Origin: Hydrangea macrophylla
Lineage: Eukaryota; Streptophyta; Magnoliopsida; Cornales; Hydrangeaceae
Direction of reading: 5' to 3'
Length of the DNA: 64,000 nucleotides
Assembly (NCBI GenBank): GCA_033977485.1
Contig: CM066991.1
Coordinates: 127,057,999 to 127,121,998 of the forward strand
Part shown: piece after piece, positions 22,712-34,607 of the stretch
Layout: the number at the start of each line of letters is the position of its first letter
Position numbering within the stretch: the first letter of the stretch is position 1
Position numbers and translations under genes: made by a program
Notes under the pieces: model-generated
Databases searched by the model: none
What the model was told of the DNA's origin: nothing
What the model saw: the letters and a program-made list of their open reading frames with translations, nothing else

Positions 22712-23812
22712 TCATGCGTCGAATAAGTACGAATACTCATTCTTCATGTCTTCCTCACTTTCCCACGTAGCCTCTTCCACCGTGAAACTACGCCACAATA
22801 CTTTTACCATTGGAATCATTTTGGTTCTCAAGACTTGTTCCTTTCGATCTAGAATCTCTACCGGTTGTTCCACATAAGTCAAGTCTCCCTGAATTTGTAG
22901 CGGTTCAGGTACAATGATCTTACTCGTATCAGTCATACACCGTCTCAACATCGATACGTCAAATACGTTTTGCACATGTTCCAACTCTGATGACAAGGCC
23001 AATCGATAAGCCACTGGACCTACTATCTCTAGGATCTCAAAAGGTCCTATAAATCTTGGATTGAGCTTTCCACTCTTTCCAAATCGTACAATGCCTTTCG
23101 AAGGCGATACTCGCAAGTATACAAAATTTCCCACTTCAAAATTCATCGGTCGTCGTTTAGAGTCCGCATAGCTCTTATATCGACTCTGAGCTACCTTAAG
23201 ACGTTCCTGAATCAATTTCACCTTCTCAATAGTCACCTGTATTAACTCAGGTCCTAACAACTTTCTTTCTCCCACCTCGGTCCAACAAACCGGTGATCGA
23301 CACTTACGGCCATACAAAGCTTCATATGGTGCCATACCAATACTTGATTGAAATCCGTTGTTGTACGCAAATTGAATTAATGGCAAGTGGTGCTCCGAAT
23401 CACTCCCAAAGTCTAATACACACAATCTCAACATATCTTCCAAGGTCTGAATCATATGCTCTGACTGTCCGTCGATCCGAGGATGAAATGCGGTACTGAA
23501 ACTTAACTTCGTACCCATAGCCTTTTGCAAACTACCCCAAAACCTTGACATAAAACTACTATCATGATCTGATACAATCACAGCTGGGACTCCATGTAGT
23601 CTTATAATCTCTTTCACATACAATTCCACTAATTTGGATGGCTTAGTCGTCTTAATTGGTAGAAAATGAGCTGACTTGGTTAATCGGTCGACTATAACCC
23701 AAATCTTATCATTCTTGTTACGCGATCGCGAAAATCCAAAAATAAAGTCCATCGTGATCTCGTCCCACTTCCATTCTGACACTGGCAATGGCTGTAGTAA
23801 CCCCGCAGGTAC
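22712..23812 (-). pseudogene. G1 integrase core and chromodomain-like tail
   Basis: An open frame of 358 codons (23788-22712) holds the integrase catalytic core: first Asp in WDEITMDFIFGF, second in VSDHDSSF, Glu in DGQSEHMIQTLEDML. The GPY/F-type region (NPRFIGPFEILEIVGPVAYRL) and a tail ending VLWRSFTVEEATWESEEDM follow. That tail is the chromodomain-like end of Tekay/Del chromoviruses, thought to guide insertion into heterochromatin. It is separated from the upstream zinc-binding part by one in-frame stop near 23814 (QVKAER*VPAGLLQ). All three catalytic residues remain, but the polyprotein is broken. Confidence 0.92.
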
Positions 23813-24704
23813 TTATCTCTCTGCTTTGACTTGTTGACATGCCGAACATTCAGATACAAACTTAGCGACTTCACGCTTCATACCCTTCCACCAGAAGTTT
23901 TCTCTCACGTTTTTGTACATCTTATTACTTCCCGGGTGTACTGAATATTTTGTACTATGAGCTTCTTCTAGAATCCTCTCTTTCAAGTCTTTCACATTCG
24001 GTACACATAATCGATTTTCTAGTTTCAACGTTCCTCGTTCCAACACAAACCCAGGGCGTCTCCCCAAAGGTATCTCGTCCCTCATTTTGCACAAATGGAC
24101 ATCATTAAATTGTTCTTTCTTGATCTCATCAATAATATCTGGGTGTGCTACAATCGCCATCGTTAAGCCACCACTAATCTCTGGAATCACATCCAAGTCC
24201 AAACGTTCCATCTCTTTTACCAATTCTTTTTGTTGTGTTAGCTCGTCGGCTAAATCCCTCGGCGTCTTCCGGCTTAATGCATCGGCTACTACATTTGCCT
24301 TTCCCAGATGGTACTCAATCGAAAGATCGTAATCCTTCTTCAATTCCAACCATCTTCACTGTCTCATATTCAAGTCTCGTAGGGTGAAAATGTATTTCAA
24401 ACTCTTGTGGTCTGTGAATATCTCACACTTTTCCCCGTATAAATAGTGTCTCCAAATCTTCATCGCATGAATTACAGCGGCTAATTCCAGATCATGAGTC
24501 GGATAATTTACCTCGTGTGTCTTCAATTATCTCAAAGCATAGGCAATCACCTTGCCACCTTGCATAAGTACACATCCCAAACCTTGATGCGAAGCGTCAC
24601 TATAGATTACAAATCCTTCGGTTCCGGAAGGTATTGTCAATATCGGTGCTTTCGTCAAACGTGACTTCAACTCTTGGAAACTGTCTTCACATTCCTGACT
24701 CCAT
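23813..24704 (-). pseudogene. G1 RNase H and integrase zinc-binding region
   Basis: RNase H reads FVIYSDASHQGLGCVLMQ, then a stop (YALR*LKTHE, near 24528), then [13 protein letters not shown] and a second stop (NMRQ*RWLE, near 24357). From 24349 the frame is open: YHLGKANVVADALSRK closes RNase H, and the integrase HHCC motif follows (HSTKYSVHPGS, about 30 residues, CSACQQ). Both stops are consistent with single transitions. A frame change near 24715 separates this from RT. Confidence 0.88.
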
Positions 24705-26132
24705 TCAAAGATAGCACCATTTTCTCGTTAACTTTGTCATTGGCAATGAGATCTTCGAGAAATGTTCAATAAAACGGCGGTAGTATCCCGCTAATCCCAA
24801 GAAACTTCGAATTTCGGATACGGAAGTCGGTCTTTGCCAATTTGATACAACTTCTACTTTGTGAGGATCAACTGATACTCCATTATTGTCAATCACGTGA
24901 TCAAGAAAAGTAATACTAGACAACCAAAATTCACATTTCTTGAATTTACCAAATAATTGTTTCTCTCGCAATCTCTGAAGTATCAACCTCAAGTGGTTCT
25001 CGTGTTCTATCTCACTCGGTGAATAGATAAGGATATCGTCTATGAATACAATCACAAAGTCATCCAAATAATCCTTAAATACTCGATTCATAAGATCCAT
25101 GAACGCGGCAGGTGCATTCGTAACCCCAAACGGCATGACTAAGAACTCATAATGTCCGTAGCGTGTTCTGAAAGCTGTTTTCTCAACATCTTCGGCCTTC
25201 ACTTTCAACTGATGGTAACCCGATCTCAGGTCTATCTTGGAGAATACTTGTTCCCCATGAAGTTGATCAAATAAGTCATTAATTCTGGGTAACGGGTACT
25301 TGCTCTTAATCGTTAACTTGTTCAGTTCCCGGTAATCAACACACATACGCATGGAGCCATCTTTCTTCTTTACGAACAATACTGGAGCTCCCCACGGCGA
25401 AATACTTGGTCGAATGAAACCCTTGTCAAGAAGTTCTTGTAGTTGAATTTTTAGCTCTTTCAATTCTACAGGTGCCATTCTACACGGTGCCTTTGATACG
25501 GGTCTTGAGTCGGGTATAACCTCAATAGTGAACTCGACCTCTCTCTCAATAAGAACATCTGGTAGGTCATCAGGAAATACATCGGGATATTCTCGCACTA
25601 TCGGAATGTCTTCTACTTTTAATTCGGTCGCCGAGACATCAATCACTGAACATAGAAATCCCTGACATCCCTTTTTCAACAACTTTCCTGCTCGGATAGC
25701 TGAAATCAAATACGGCGGCGGTGTAACCCCACTCCCTTGAAAGCAAAAGTTCCCATGCACCGGTGATCGAAAATTAACCTCTTTCCGTTCACAGTCTATT
25801 GTGGCTTGGTTAAAAGCGAACCAATCCATTCCCAGTATCACATCGAAATAGTTCACCGCAATCGGTATAAGGTCTACGGTCATCAACTTCTCGCCTAGTT
25901 TGATCTCACAGTTCTTATATATCGTAGACGTCATTATTGATTTACTGAGTGGTACAGAAATAGACAATTCATATCCTAACGGTGCCGATTTAATATTCAA
26001 ATATTTAACAAAGGCATGCGATACAAATGAATGCGTAGATCCCGAGTTGACGAGTATGTGTGCTAAATGTGAACATACAAGCACCATACCTGAGACTACT
26101 GTCTCGGAAGCAGTCATATCTCCTGGGTTCAT
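24705..26132 (-). pseudogene. G1 protease/reverse transcriptase
   Basis: A 475-codon open frame. The aspartic protease reads [17 protein letters not shown] near residues 27-43, where the family has DSGSTHSF, so the catalytic Asp is Asn (codon AAC) and the protease should be inactive. RT follows from about residue 180: [76 protein letters not shown] and the catalytic FIDDILIYS. It ends at a frameshift (KLTRKWCYL) just before the connection to RNase H. The RT motifs are well kept. Confidence 0.93.
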
Positions 26133-26239
26133 CTGATATGCCCTTCCTTGACGTTGCTCCAGCCTTTGTCCCCCGTCGTTAGTTTGCTTAGGCTTCGAAC
26201 CACTAGAAGCAATAGAACTTGCCCCTTGTTGAAAACTCT

Positions 26240-27172
26240 TCTTTGGGCAATCCTTAGCTCAGTGTCCTAAGGTACCACAATCAAAGCACTTGAGTTGCGT
26301 GTAGGTTGGAGAACTCACACTATTTCCCCCCTGTAGACATGTTCTGAAAGTTGGTCAGAAAACATCGACCGGTGTGTGGTCGGTTGCAAAGTGAACACAA
26401 CGGTATGTTACTTGGTACTCTCCTGGAATCATTAAAACCAGAACTAGAGCCTCGTGAAAATGACTTCTTAAACGATCCCCCCTGACTTCGGTCACCACCC
26501 TCATGACTTCGTTTCCCTTGGTGATTTTGGCTCGATCTCTCTATTCCAATTTCAGCTACAAGCGTCGTCTGCTGTAACAGTCGAATGCTCATAGGTCTCT
26601 ACTCTCAACCGAATATTATCCCTTAAATCCTCTTCAAATTTTCTTGCCCTATCTTCCTCTTCGGGCACTGAACCCTTACCAAACCTCAACAACGCGTTAT
26701 ACTTGGAAGTATACTCTGTTACAGTCATGTCTCCTTGCTTAAGGTTATCAAACTCTCGCTTCTTTGCATTGTAGGCGGCTCGCGGAAAGAATCGGTGATT
26801 GAATTCTACCTTAAACCCTTCCCAAGTAATCGGTGCTCCTTGATCTAACACATTTACCCACCAGTTCTGAGCTTCACCCCTCAATACGTCACTTGCGTTC
26901 TCAATCTTCTCCCTATCTGACATCGGAGTAGATCGAAAAATTCGTTCCATGTCCATGACCCAATGTTCTGCCATTGTTGTATCAGGTGTCCCATGAAATT
27001 CCATTGGTTTCTTTCGAGCAAACTGTTCGGATATGGATCTCATACCCCTATTTTCAGGTGCAAGTACTACAGTTATTGGTTCCACTTCGATGTGGGGTGT
27101 GGGAGGCAATCGCTCCGCTATATTCCGTATCATTTCCCCCATATTCCCCATCATCTCTGCCATTTCATTCAT
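26240..27172 (-). pseudogene. G1 gag with zinc knuckle
   Basis: Gag starts near 27172 (MNEMAEMMGNMGEMIRNIAE). The retrotransposon gag core is clear: EHWVMDMERIF, WWVNVLDQGAPITWEGFK, FNHRFFP, EFDNLKQGDMTVTEYTSKYN. A frameshift near 26580 moves to a second frame (26592-26320), and another near 26330 leads to the zinc knuckle KCFDCGTLGH*AKDCPKK. The stop at 26261-26259 falls inside the CX2CX4HX4C motif (TGA, likely from CGA). Gag and pol are therefore not joined in this copy. Confidence 0.9.
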
Positions 27173-27400
27173 ACGTCAAGTGTGTGGTGATAGTTCTCGC
27201 TCTTCGTCACTCATGATTACAACCATGTAATTCTCAATGCATAAACACTATGCATGTACAACAATAACAATATCATGTATGTAAAACAACATACATATGC
27301 ATCAAACATCTCTAACATGTATGGATGCAATCTAGAACAAATGGAAATTCACTCAACACTCCACTCGTTGTCGAACGTTCCCAAAGTTTTGTTACCTATA

Positions 27401-27412
27401 GCTCTGATACCA
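27401..27412 (-). other. Primer-binding site of G1
   Basis: The reverse complement is TGGTATCAGAGC (initiator Met-tRNA), five bases inside the 5' LTR edge at 27418. Confidence 0.9.
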
Positions 27413-27417
27413 ATAAA

Positions 27418-29576
27418 TGTCACGACCCATCCCACTACGCGTGGAAATAGGACACGTGGCGCGCCACCAAGGCTCATCCAAACATCATCTAACGATACGC
27501 AGCGGAAAGAACTTTAAAACAACCCTGGGTATTTTAAAACTTTAGGAAACATTACCCTCTGAGTTGAAAAATCCAATAGAATCAGAGTTATAAAAAAAAT
27601 TTGGCCAATTGAATCCGATCAAAAGAAAACAGTTTTGAAAACAGAGGTCGAGTCGACTGATCGAGGATCCGGTCGACTGGTGATCTCAAACAGAAAGGTT
27701 TCAAATTATACCAGCCCATCCAGTCAACTGTGTCGGAGACCCAGTCGACTGGTGCCTAAAATAATCAGTCGACTGAAAATGTCCAGTCGACTGGTACCCT
27801 ATCCAGCAGAATGTCATGGCCTGAGGCCCCATCCAGTTGACTGTTTTCTCAACCCAGTCGACTGAATCTCAGACGAAACAAAGCAGTAACCAATTCAACA
27901 CAGCGATCCAGTCGACTGATGCAAGGTCCAGTCAACTGCTCCCCTGCTGGGCAGCCCTGTGATGAAATTTAACAACTCATGCCACTCCAAACCAACAACA
28001 ATTACAACCATAACTGAATTACAACATTTAAAACATAACTACAGGCATTCAAATACAGAATTACCATGCTATGGAACTAATCCAAAGATTTATTACAACG
28101 TATCATAATTTACCAATCCTTGCACAAGTTTAGAATTTAAAATAAAAACATATACAAAGGTGATTCCCCGGCGTTCATCGGCCTCACTCCTCCCGATTCT
28201 TCTTGTCTTTCCTCTTACCTGCAATGGAGTACATCTCCACTGCTCAGCGATATGCTGAGCGTACAATTCTAAATGTATGCTTATATGACAGTTCATGGTT
28301 TAAGCATCTAAAACACATAGAAATAGTCTCTAGGGTGAGTGGTACACATTCATCCGGTCGATGCCGTAGGAGGCCCACCTCTCCAACGCATCTCGTACAC
28401 TGGTTGGGCCTTCCTCCATACCAGGTACCGTGTCCTGGTTGGGCCCACCTCCAATCCAGACACAACCACAATTCCAATTCCATTACAATCACAATCATAA
28501 TCCTCAAGGTTCGAGGAGCTTACCCGGATGAATTTGCACCAAACTCCCTTTTGACCCAAGTAGACACATAACATGCTCACATAAACAGTTATACGTGCTT
28601 TTTATATAATTTCACGTGCATAATTAACGGGCCTAACTAATACATGAATTTCGCCCGGATCCAAAGATATAAAAAATGATGTTCAAAACATGAAAATCCA
28701 TATATTTCATAGATCTAGAATTCATACCTCGTGCGAATCTCTTCAAACTTTGAAGGATCGTCTAGGGGACTAATTAAACGTCGGATTCCAAATTTAAGAC
28801 GATTCCTACAAGTTTTACTGGGTTTTCCCCAAAAGTCTAAAATTAAGATTTTTACAAAAATTAGCCAAACATGGCCTAAGTAGTATCAAAATGTAGATCT
28901 TACCTCCACGAGTTCAAATTTTGAATCTGGAAAAAATCTGACGGACGAACGGTCGTCGATCGGCGTCGCAAAGCCCGTTGGCTCAATCTCCCTTCTCTTT
29001 CCTATTTCTAGATATTTGTGAGTTTTGGATGAGAATAAAATCTCACCCCCCACCTGTTTATAGAAGAACTCTTCGGAAATTGCGTTTACCTCCCCACGAG
29101 TTCCTCAAACTTCTAATTAGCTCTCGAAACTTTGCACACATTCATTTTATGCCTTTACGAGTGAAAATTATAAATTTCAAAAGTTTTCGACTAGGTTTCG
29201 TTTGGGTCCAAAATAACGTCAGAAAACTATATTCTGTGGAATCTCTACCCAACCTACCTTTTTAATTAACGTATCACTCACGTTCTCACCACAGTTCTCA
29301 AAATTTTAACAAACAAAACCGAAAATACCAGAAATTATACTACACATGTATAATTCACTATTCACAAAATACTATATAAGTCAAATAACATTTAAATCAT
29401 ATAAATGCCATTTACTCATGCTCATGCCATATGAACTACCATGTTCCCGTGTCCTCACTGACACCTTACCGTTGACCCACAGTCAACCTCAACTCAAATT
29501 ATTAATAACATTAAGAATCTCAAAAATCTTAAATGATGCATTTTCAAAATCATAAATTTTTGGAACGGGTGTGACA
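27418..29576 (-). repeat. 5' LTR of G1 (right copy)
   Basis: Same length and termini as the left copy. The TATA-like site reads CTATAAACAGG on minus (rc of about 29053-29063). Several palindromes have lost the CpG by transition: CAGTCAACTG near 27720 and 27929, CAGTTGACTG near 27834. Confidence 0.96.
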
Positions 29577-31698
29577 CTCACACTTTCAACTCTCGGTTTT
29601 GATTCATCACACACACATACATTGTTCACACCCCCCTTTGTACCATCTTTATATCACCCCTATAAATAGCTTTCAAAATGAGGAACATTTGCTAGGCCAT
29701 GCAGACCATTATTTTTGTTTTTGGCCGAAACAATAATCATCCAGTAAGACCCCAAAATGAATGAACTCAATATTCAGCTTCTAGTGTGTTGAAGAGGGGC
29801 CGATTTCGGTTTTTTCCCATTGGAATCACGGATTTCTATGGTGAGATGAAAGAGATAGAGTTCTTGAAAGTTTTTCCGGTAGTTCGGGCTCGCCGATGGC
29901 AGCCTATGTTTTTTAGGAAGATTTAACATGTTTAAAGAAACGGGTTATAATAAGCACTTTCAGGTCGGGCATGGATCGGGTTGGGCTGAGAGTGCAAGTG
30001 GGTATGGGAAGCGAGTTGGGCCGAGTTTAATTAAACCCATGGACCCCTTTATTGGAACGATGTCATTTTGATTGTGGGGCGAGTTCGGGTATTTGGTCTG
30101 GGTCGTGATGAGTCTGTATATGGTTTAGGGTTTGGGTCGAGTTTGGGTACGGGTTTGGTTAGGATTCGGGTTAACGGATTAGTCATTTTTATTAGTATAA
30201 ACGGTTTATCCGTTTAGTGTAGGGTCGAGCTAGGTCCGACCCAATGGGTTTATGAGTTGGGTTTGTCTGAGTTTATATATGGGTAACCCATGGAGTTCGG
30301 GTCTGCCCACCGGGTTAGTTTTTATATTATTATTAACATTTAGTATTGTTAATTACAAATAATTAGTTTAAATGGATATTTAATTATTTTTAAATAGTTT
30401 AAATGTATTATTTTTACTTTTAAGCTATAGAATATTATTATATAATATTATCAATATTCTGAGAGTATTTGTATTATTATAATAGTATAATTATTAATTA
30501 TTTCGTACTTTATAAGTGTTCAACAATAGTTCTAAATGGCATTTAATTAGGTATTAAATACCTATATCTATTTATAAATTCTAGAAAACTAGGAATATGT
30601 CCCTAAGTGTATTTTACATTATATTATAATTTATAAAGGCATAATATTATAGTTTATTGTTTTTAATAATTAATAAGGAGCTATTTTATAAGTATGTTAA
30701 TTATTAAAAATACCAAACGAACTCCGAAAATTATGAGAAAATATGGATAGTATATTTTTATGAATAGTATTTATTAAATTACTTCTGAGTAATGATTTCA
30801 CAGTATGGGTATATTTATGTATATAAATCCCTTTTGGGTATTTTCTGGTATTGTTTATCTTCAATAATTCATATTAATTAATCTATGACTCCGAAAAATA
30901 CGCGGTCAGTGCCCAGAGTCTTAGAATAATGTCTAGAGCATTCCTCTTAAGTTTCGTGACCTTTCGACTCGGTCAAAAATATAGCTTGTCTTTAGGGCCG
31001 CGTTAGTGCAGAAAGCCCTACCCTTTTTACCTCGTAAAACGCGACGGACTCCGATTTGAGTCTAGTTAATGGCATTAGACTTAGAATGACGCGTAGATCA
31101 CTACCTTGAGGTTTATATCCTCATTTAGTATAATTACCATAATGCCCCTATAGTCGGTACTCATTCTTTATTATTGTTTATTCTGTTTATGGTTGTAGAA
31201 CTTGACGGTTAGCTGCTACCGAGGATCGGTGACTCGAGGTGGGTTTCCTAACCTCACTCTAATCCTATTAAGATTAATTAAAGATACTTATAAGCTATCT
31301 GAATGACGTGGTGTATAGTAATGTGTTGTGTATGATGCTATATCCTCCTAAGAATCTGTATCGCTATGGTTATTCGTGATATGATAGTGTTATTGCTTAT
31401 GTGAGCATGTTAAGGGTATTACCTATATGTTTATTGGTATCAAATCCTTGTTATGAGATCCATGTTTATATGATTATGTTTCCGTTGTTAAGATGATAAA
31501 TGCACGCTCTGTGATGATTGCAATCAAGGTAGTTAACGTATGGCATGGTAATGGAGTAAATGAAAGGGGTAGAAATGTATACGAGTAATTGATAATGAAC
31601 ACTTGCATTTCATGACATGAGTTAGTATGCATTGCATGAAGAACGAGATGTGATTGAATGAGAAAAATGATCGAGAAATAGAAGTGAATTTGAGTAAA

Positions 31699-31935
31699 GT
31701 GCCAGTTGGGCGGCAGTCAGCGTGCCAGTTGGGCGACAACTTGAGTGCCAATTGGACGATAGTTTGAGTGCCAGTTGGGCGACAACTTGAGTGCCAATTG
31801 GGCGATAGTTTGAGTGCCAATTGGGTGATAGCTTGAGTGCTAATTGGGCGATAGTTTGAGTGCCAGTTGGGTGACAAGTAGAAGGTCGATTGGGTGATAG
31901 TTAGAGTGCCTGTTAGGGCGACAGTAACAGAGCGA
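31699..31935 (+). repeat. 23-bp minisatellite in 5' LTR of G2
   Basis: About ten diverged units of GTGCCAGTTGGGCGACAACT plus tga, period 23. A parallel array is at 37602-37832 in the 3' LTR. The minus strand is open across it only because of the repeat. Confidence 0.92.
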
Positions 31936-32737
31936 CAGTTAGATTGTCAGCTGGACGATAGATGAATGAGAAAGAGAAAGTGATGAGAAAGGGGTCGACG
32001 AGTGAGACATTTGGTTTTGAGACAAGTGTTATGAGTTCATTGTTCAGGTCATGGATTCGATGTCCCAACGTGAAGGTAGTGGTATTGGTCATGCATTAAC
32101 AAGAACAAGCACGTTAATGAAAGGAGAATGTATTCTATGATGATGTGTGATAATATGTTTAATTGCTTACATATTTTTGTTGAGACCTTTGCTATGCCGT
32201 AGAAGAATGCATCTTTTGATAAGAGATTAACTATATCCTAAGATACAGAACAATAACATGAGTTGAGAGATATTTGTACTTATTGATTATTGTACTGTTG
32301 GACTCTCACTCAGCTTTCTTACAAAGCTGACGGCATGTTACGCCCTGGGCATTCCTATGTCCAGAGTGATGTATGTTTTGTTAAATAGGAAGGCGAGCTC
32401 AGAATGCAGGGTCGATGAGCTAAGAAGGATAGAGCCGAGCTGGAGATTGAAGAGAGTTATCTCAATTGTTTCTTATGTTTAAGTTTATGTAGCAAGTGTA
32501 GTATTGTCCTTTTGTAATAGGCTAGATGTTATTATAACTTGTGTTTTGGTTTTCGCTGCTACACTTATATTCTGTTAAGTTTAAGTTATGTCTATACTTA
32601 AGCATTGCCCTTATGAATGTGGTGCGGAGTTAGAAGGACAGAACGGTTAATCAACCAGTCACGTGTCTACGGACCCATAAAAGGAAAATTTCAAATTTTC
32701 CCTATTTTGGGCTTATTCCGGGGTGTGATAGGATTTT

Positions 32738-32749
32738 TGGTATCAGAGC
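32738..32749 (+). other. Primer-binding site of G2
   Basis: TGGTATCAGAGC, seven bases after the 5' LTR end at 32730; complementary to initiator Met-tRNA. Confidence 0.92.
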
Positions 32750-33121
32750 CTAGATTTGTGCTTTTACCGTCTGTCCAATACTCTTAAGCTATGAACTCTA
32801 AGATACTCATCTGTTTAGCTCTAATACTAAGAAAGTATATGTTCTAGGCAGATAGCTTCCTTGGATGTTTTGTTGAAATGACTTGTCATCTCGACGAGAA
32901 GTTTAGGCACGGACGAACTTCCTAAGACAGATCTCAGAACAGACAACTAGTCTAGGGTTTAGAAAGACTAAGGATAAGAAGGCCTTGCTGTTATGATTTT
33001 CATGATAGATGTGATTACTTATGATTTGATTTAACTATTGCTTGCTACATATCTTTCTTAAGATAAGATAAGGTAATGATCAATAGTTGTTTACGTTTAT
33101 GCACTCATACACAAATTATAG

Positions 33122-34348
33122 ATGGCTTATGACACTAGAGGAGAAAGGAACCGAAATGGAGTAGGACCATTAAATCCAGTTCCACAAGAAATTGATCCGA
33201 CCGGACTTTTGGAAGTTCTAGTAGGAAGAATTGAAAGGGCTAATGCTGCAGTGGGGAATATGGAGAATCGAGGAAACAATAATGGGAATAACCACCATTG
33301 TGCCTGTCACATGCAGACGGGAGACAAATTACTAGGGCATTTCTGTGCTCTGAGACCTGAAAAATTTGATGGACTAATGGAACCATGGAAGGCTGAACAG
33401 TGGTTAAGGGAAATGGACCTTATTTTTAGAGCTATCGATTGTAGCGAAGCGGAGAAACATCGACTAGCAACCTTTCAGCTGACGTATGCAATTGCTGATT
33501 GGTGGGAGGCGGAAGAAGCTGCTATGGGGGAAGAAGCAGTTAGAGGACTTACTTGGGACGCATTCAAAGAAAAGTTCTTAACCAAGTATTTTCCATTGGT
33601 AGAAAAGAACTTGAAGAAGAAGGAGTTTATGGAACTGACTCAGGGTAACATGAAAGTGCATGAGTACACCACTCAGTTTGAGCATTTATCGCGCTTTGCT
33701 TATCATATGATTGACACCCCAGCAAAGAAGAATGAACAGTATCACCAAGGATTGTCCTTACCACTTTAGGAGACCACTGCGGTGTATGCACACTAGTCGT
33801 TTGAGTCACTAGTCGGGTTGGCTGTTCAAATGGATAACATAAATAGAAAGAGGCAAGCAAGTTCTGCTCAAAGATTTCCACCGAGATTCAATCCAGGGCC
33901 AAAAACCCCAGTGCCCTATCAAGGAAACAAGCGCACAAGGACAGGAAAAATGAAACCCCAGAATGTTTACCTTCAACATTAGCAAGCTCTACCTATTTTG
34001 CCTCAGGCACCACCCCAACATATAGCACCCGTCATTATGGAAGGATATCATGGACCCCCAGCTGCTCAAGGAAGGAACAAAGGAGAATGTTTCAGATGCG
34101 GAATGCCTGGACACCAGGCAAGAGACTGTCACATGCCTAAAGTGCACCAACGAGAAGGAGTCATCTACTATAATTGTGACAAGCCAGGTCATGTAAGCAA
34201 GAACTGCAACGCGCCTCATCGTGGCTACCACGGGCAACCTGTTCAAGGACAAGCTGCTTGTACGCAATTGAATGCAATTATCCCGGAAAGAGCAGGCTTT
34301 GAGGAAGAAGGCCAACAGAATGTGGGAGTTAAGCATGTACCCTTCTAA
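33122..34348 (+). pseudogene. G2 gag (gypsy capsid/nucleocapsid), with stops
   Basis: From ATG 33122 the frame is open for 215 codons and holds the gag core: HFCALRPEKFDGLMEPWKAE, QWLREMDLIFRAI, LTWDAFKEKFLTKYFP, KKKEFMELTQGNMKVHEYTT. Stops follow at 33767-33769, 33797-33799 and 33979-33981, all in the same frame, which then runs to a nucleocapsid region (33998-34348). The first zinc knuckle is intact (CFRCGMPGHQARDC). The second reads YYNCDKPGHVSKNC, lacking its first Cys. No pol domain follows: 34349-34607 holds only a short remnant ending in the pol-tail-like cgaggacgaaatcctctgat before the purine tract. The element was probably mobilised in trans. Confidence 0.9.
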
Positions 34349-34589
34349 AGTTGTATTGGAATGTCATGTGAAATTAAGAGCATCGATGTTGATTATGATA
34401 AAGAAGATTTGAAGATTCGAGTAGTGAGGACAACATGTTGTCCACAGAGTTTCGAGCATTTGGAAGAACTTGTGCGAAGATCTGATTAGTTAACTGGTGG
34501 GAACCTCACAACCTTAGAAATTGAGACAAGGTTAGAACTGTGTCCATTCTAAGACCTAGTTAATTCTACATTTCGAGGACGAAATCCTC

Positions 34590-34607
34590 TGATAAGGTGG
34601 GTAGAGA
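34590..34607 (+). other. Polypurine tract of G2
   Basis: The stretch gataaggtgggtagaga abuts the 3' LTR start TGTAGCACC at 34608. It is less purine-pure than that of G1. Confidence 0.6.

Larger units (their letters stand above)
20512..29576 (-). mobile_element. Ty3/gypsy chromovirus with gag and pol (G1, Tekay/Del-like)
   Basis: Two LTRs of equal length (2159 bp; 20512-22670 and 27418-29576) flank a 4.7-kb internal domain coding on the minus strand. Exact TSD CTCAC (20507-20511, 29577-29581). A Met-tRNA PBS (rc of 27401-27412) and a purine tract (rc of 22671-22680) are in place. Gag, protease, RT, RNase H, integrase and a C-terminal chromodomain-like tail follow in gypsy order, but with several stops and frameshifts. 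The LTRs differ at only a few dozen sites, so it is among the youngest insertions here. Confidence 0.96.
19924..32730 (+). repeat. 5' LTR of gag-only element G2 (interrupted)
   Basis: Segments 19924-20511 and 29577-32730. It starts TGTAACACCGTGAATTTT and ends CCGGGGTGTGATA, where the final CA has become TA. It matches 34608-40763 in order. The G1 element lies between the segments, 113 bp downstream of the TATA box. Confidence 0.93.

Noticed and set aside
28203..28571. 122-codon plus frame (also its counterpart near 21429)
   Set aside because: Lies inside the G1 LTRs on the strand opposite to the element; no domain.
31533..31877. 114-codon minus frame rich in PNWHS/TGTQ repeats
   Set aside because: Translation of the 23-bp minisatellite in the G2 LTR; no start context or homology.
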